Positions 14,525-14,866 of a DNA stretch of 14,866 nucleotides are shown in pieces. This DNA is from Pseudobacteriovorax antillogorgiicola. GTDB taxonomy: Bacteria; Bdellovibrionota_B; Oligoflexia; Oligoflexales; RGVZ01. The translations under genes and the position numbers were made by a program. The DNA is taken from the NCBI GenBank assembly GCA_945897695.1, contig CAMDGW010000043.1, positions 1-14,866 on the forward strand. The letters are read 5' to 3'. Position 1 is the stretch's first letter. Every line of letters starts with the position of its first letter. The notes beneath the pieces are model-generated. The model ran no database searches. It worked only from the letters and a program-made list of their open reading frames with translations, and was not told where the DNA came from.

Positions 14525-14866
14525 TTAACCCACAACAATATTAGCTAACACGTTGATTAGTTTGACATAGACCATAGTAAAACTACTAATCCAGTTGAGC
14601 AGACCGGCGAAGGCAAGCATCAAAAAAATCAAAAAACCATAGGGGCCGACCACCTGCTCATATCGATCCCAAATATCACGACTGACAAACGCCCTTAAAA
14701 TCGTTGCGCCATCAAGAGGTGGCAAAGGAATTAAATTCAAAAACGCTAGCATCCCATTCACATAAGTCATGGCGGTAATAATCTTTAAAAATGGAGCTAA
14801 AAAGCTTCCCGATTGGAAAACGCCCCATTCATAACGGACATTTAACACAATGATCACCATACATAT
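14525..14866 (-). CDS. Site-2 protease family (M50) membrane metalloprotease, C-terminal part
   Basis: The frame stays open through base 14866, so the 5' end, including the HExxH zinc motif expected for M50 peptidases, lies outside the window. The visible 113 residues hold the family's third-ligand motif, NLIPLPPLDGATIL, where the aspartate completes the zinc site. On both sides are hydrophobic segments: the one after IITAMTYVNGMLAF and the one in VVGPYGFLIFLMLAFAGLLN. The pattern fits the short M50 group without PDZ domains (YwhC/SpoIVFB-like) rather than RseP, but the missing part prevents certainty. Such proteases cleave substrates within the membrane; the substrate is unknown. A possible terminator separates it from pyrG. 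Confidence 0.85.
   Translation of the reverse strand: MCMVIIVLNVRYEWGVFQSGSFLAPFLKIITAMTYVNGMLAFLNLIPLPPLDGATILRAFVSRDIWDRYEQVVGPYGFLIFLMLAFAGLLNWISSFTMVYVKLINVLANIVVG

Noticed and set aside
1..14866. Mobile elements, CRISPR arrays, tRNA or rRNA genes, defence systems
   Set aside because: No transposase or integrase, no regularly spaced repeats, no RNA-gene signatures; nearly all sequence is explained by housekeeping genes with short gaps.

Overview
This is a densely packed chromosomal segment of ordinary housekeeping genes. It looks like a Gram-negative bacterium: it carries Lpt lipopolysaccharide-export genes, a Kdo-pathway isomerase, LPS-type glycosyltransferases and sigma-54. The gene content and a moderate G+C composition fit a Bdellovibrionota or other delta-like lineage, but that placement is an inference with no marker gene behind it. 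I see no mobile element, prophage, CRISPR array, rRNA or tRNA.

Left part (1-2407): the last 55 codons of an FtsK/SpoIIIE-type DNA translocase enter on the + strand. They meet, almost end to end, a minus-strand group of three genes: a small exported protein of unknown function, a WaaE-like family 2 glycosyltransferase and a family 4 glycosyltransferase. The last two overlap by ATGA. They probably build a surface glycan or LPS core.

Glycine cleavage block (2408-7133): a 0.25-kb divergent intergenic region with paired inverted repeats and a possible promoter leads into gcvT and gcvH on the + strand. gcvP, in the single-chain form, lies on the minus strand and converges on gcvH. A strong symmetrical hairpin between them looks like a shared bidirectional terminator. 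T, H and P proteins together oxidise glycine, load the one-carbon unit onto tetrahydrofolate and pass electrons to an L-protein that is not in this window.

LPS / sigma-54 block (7190-14385, all minus strand, transcribed right to left): pyrG, kdsD, lptC, lptA, lptB, rpoN, rapZ. Most junctions are overlaps or gaps of a few bases. The order resembles the E. coli kdsD-kdsC-lptC-lptA-lptB-rpoN-hpf-ptsN-rapZ cluster, but kdsC, hpf and ptsN are absent. CTP synthase may supply CTP for CMP-Kdo, KdsD makes the Kdo precursor, and LptC/A/B move finished LPS across the envelope. RpoN and RapZ are regulators that ride along.

Right edge (14525-14866): the C-terminal part of a site-2-type M50 membrane metalloprotease, also on the minus strand.

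The most notable deviations are in protein motifs. RapZ has leucine in place of the Walker A lysine, KdsD has an altered phosphate-binding loop in its SIS domain, and LptA carries a long polar linker. I found no convincing undescribed system.
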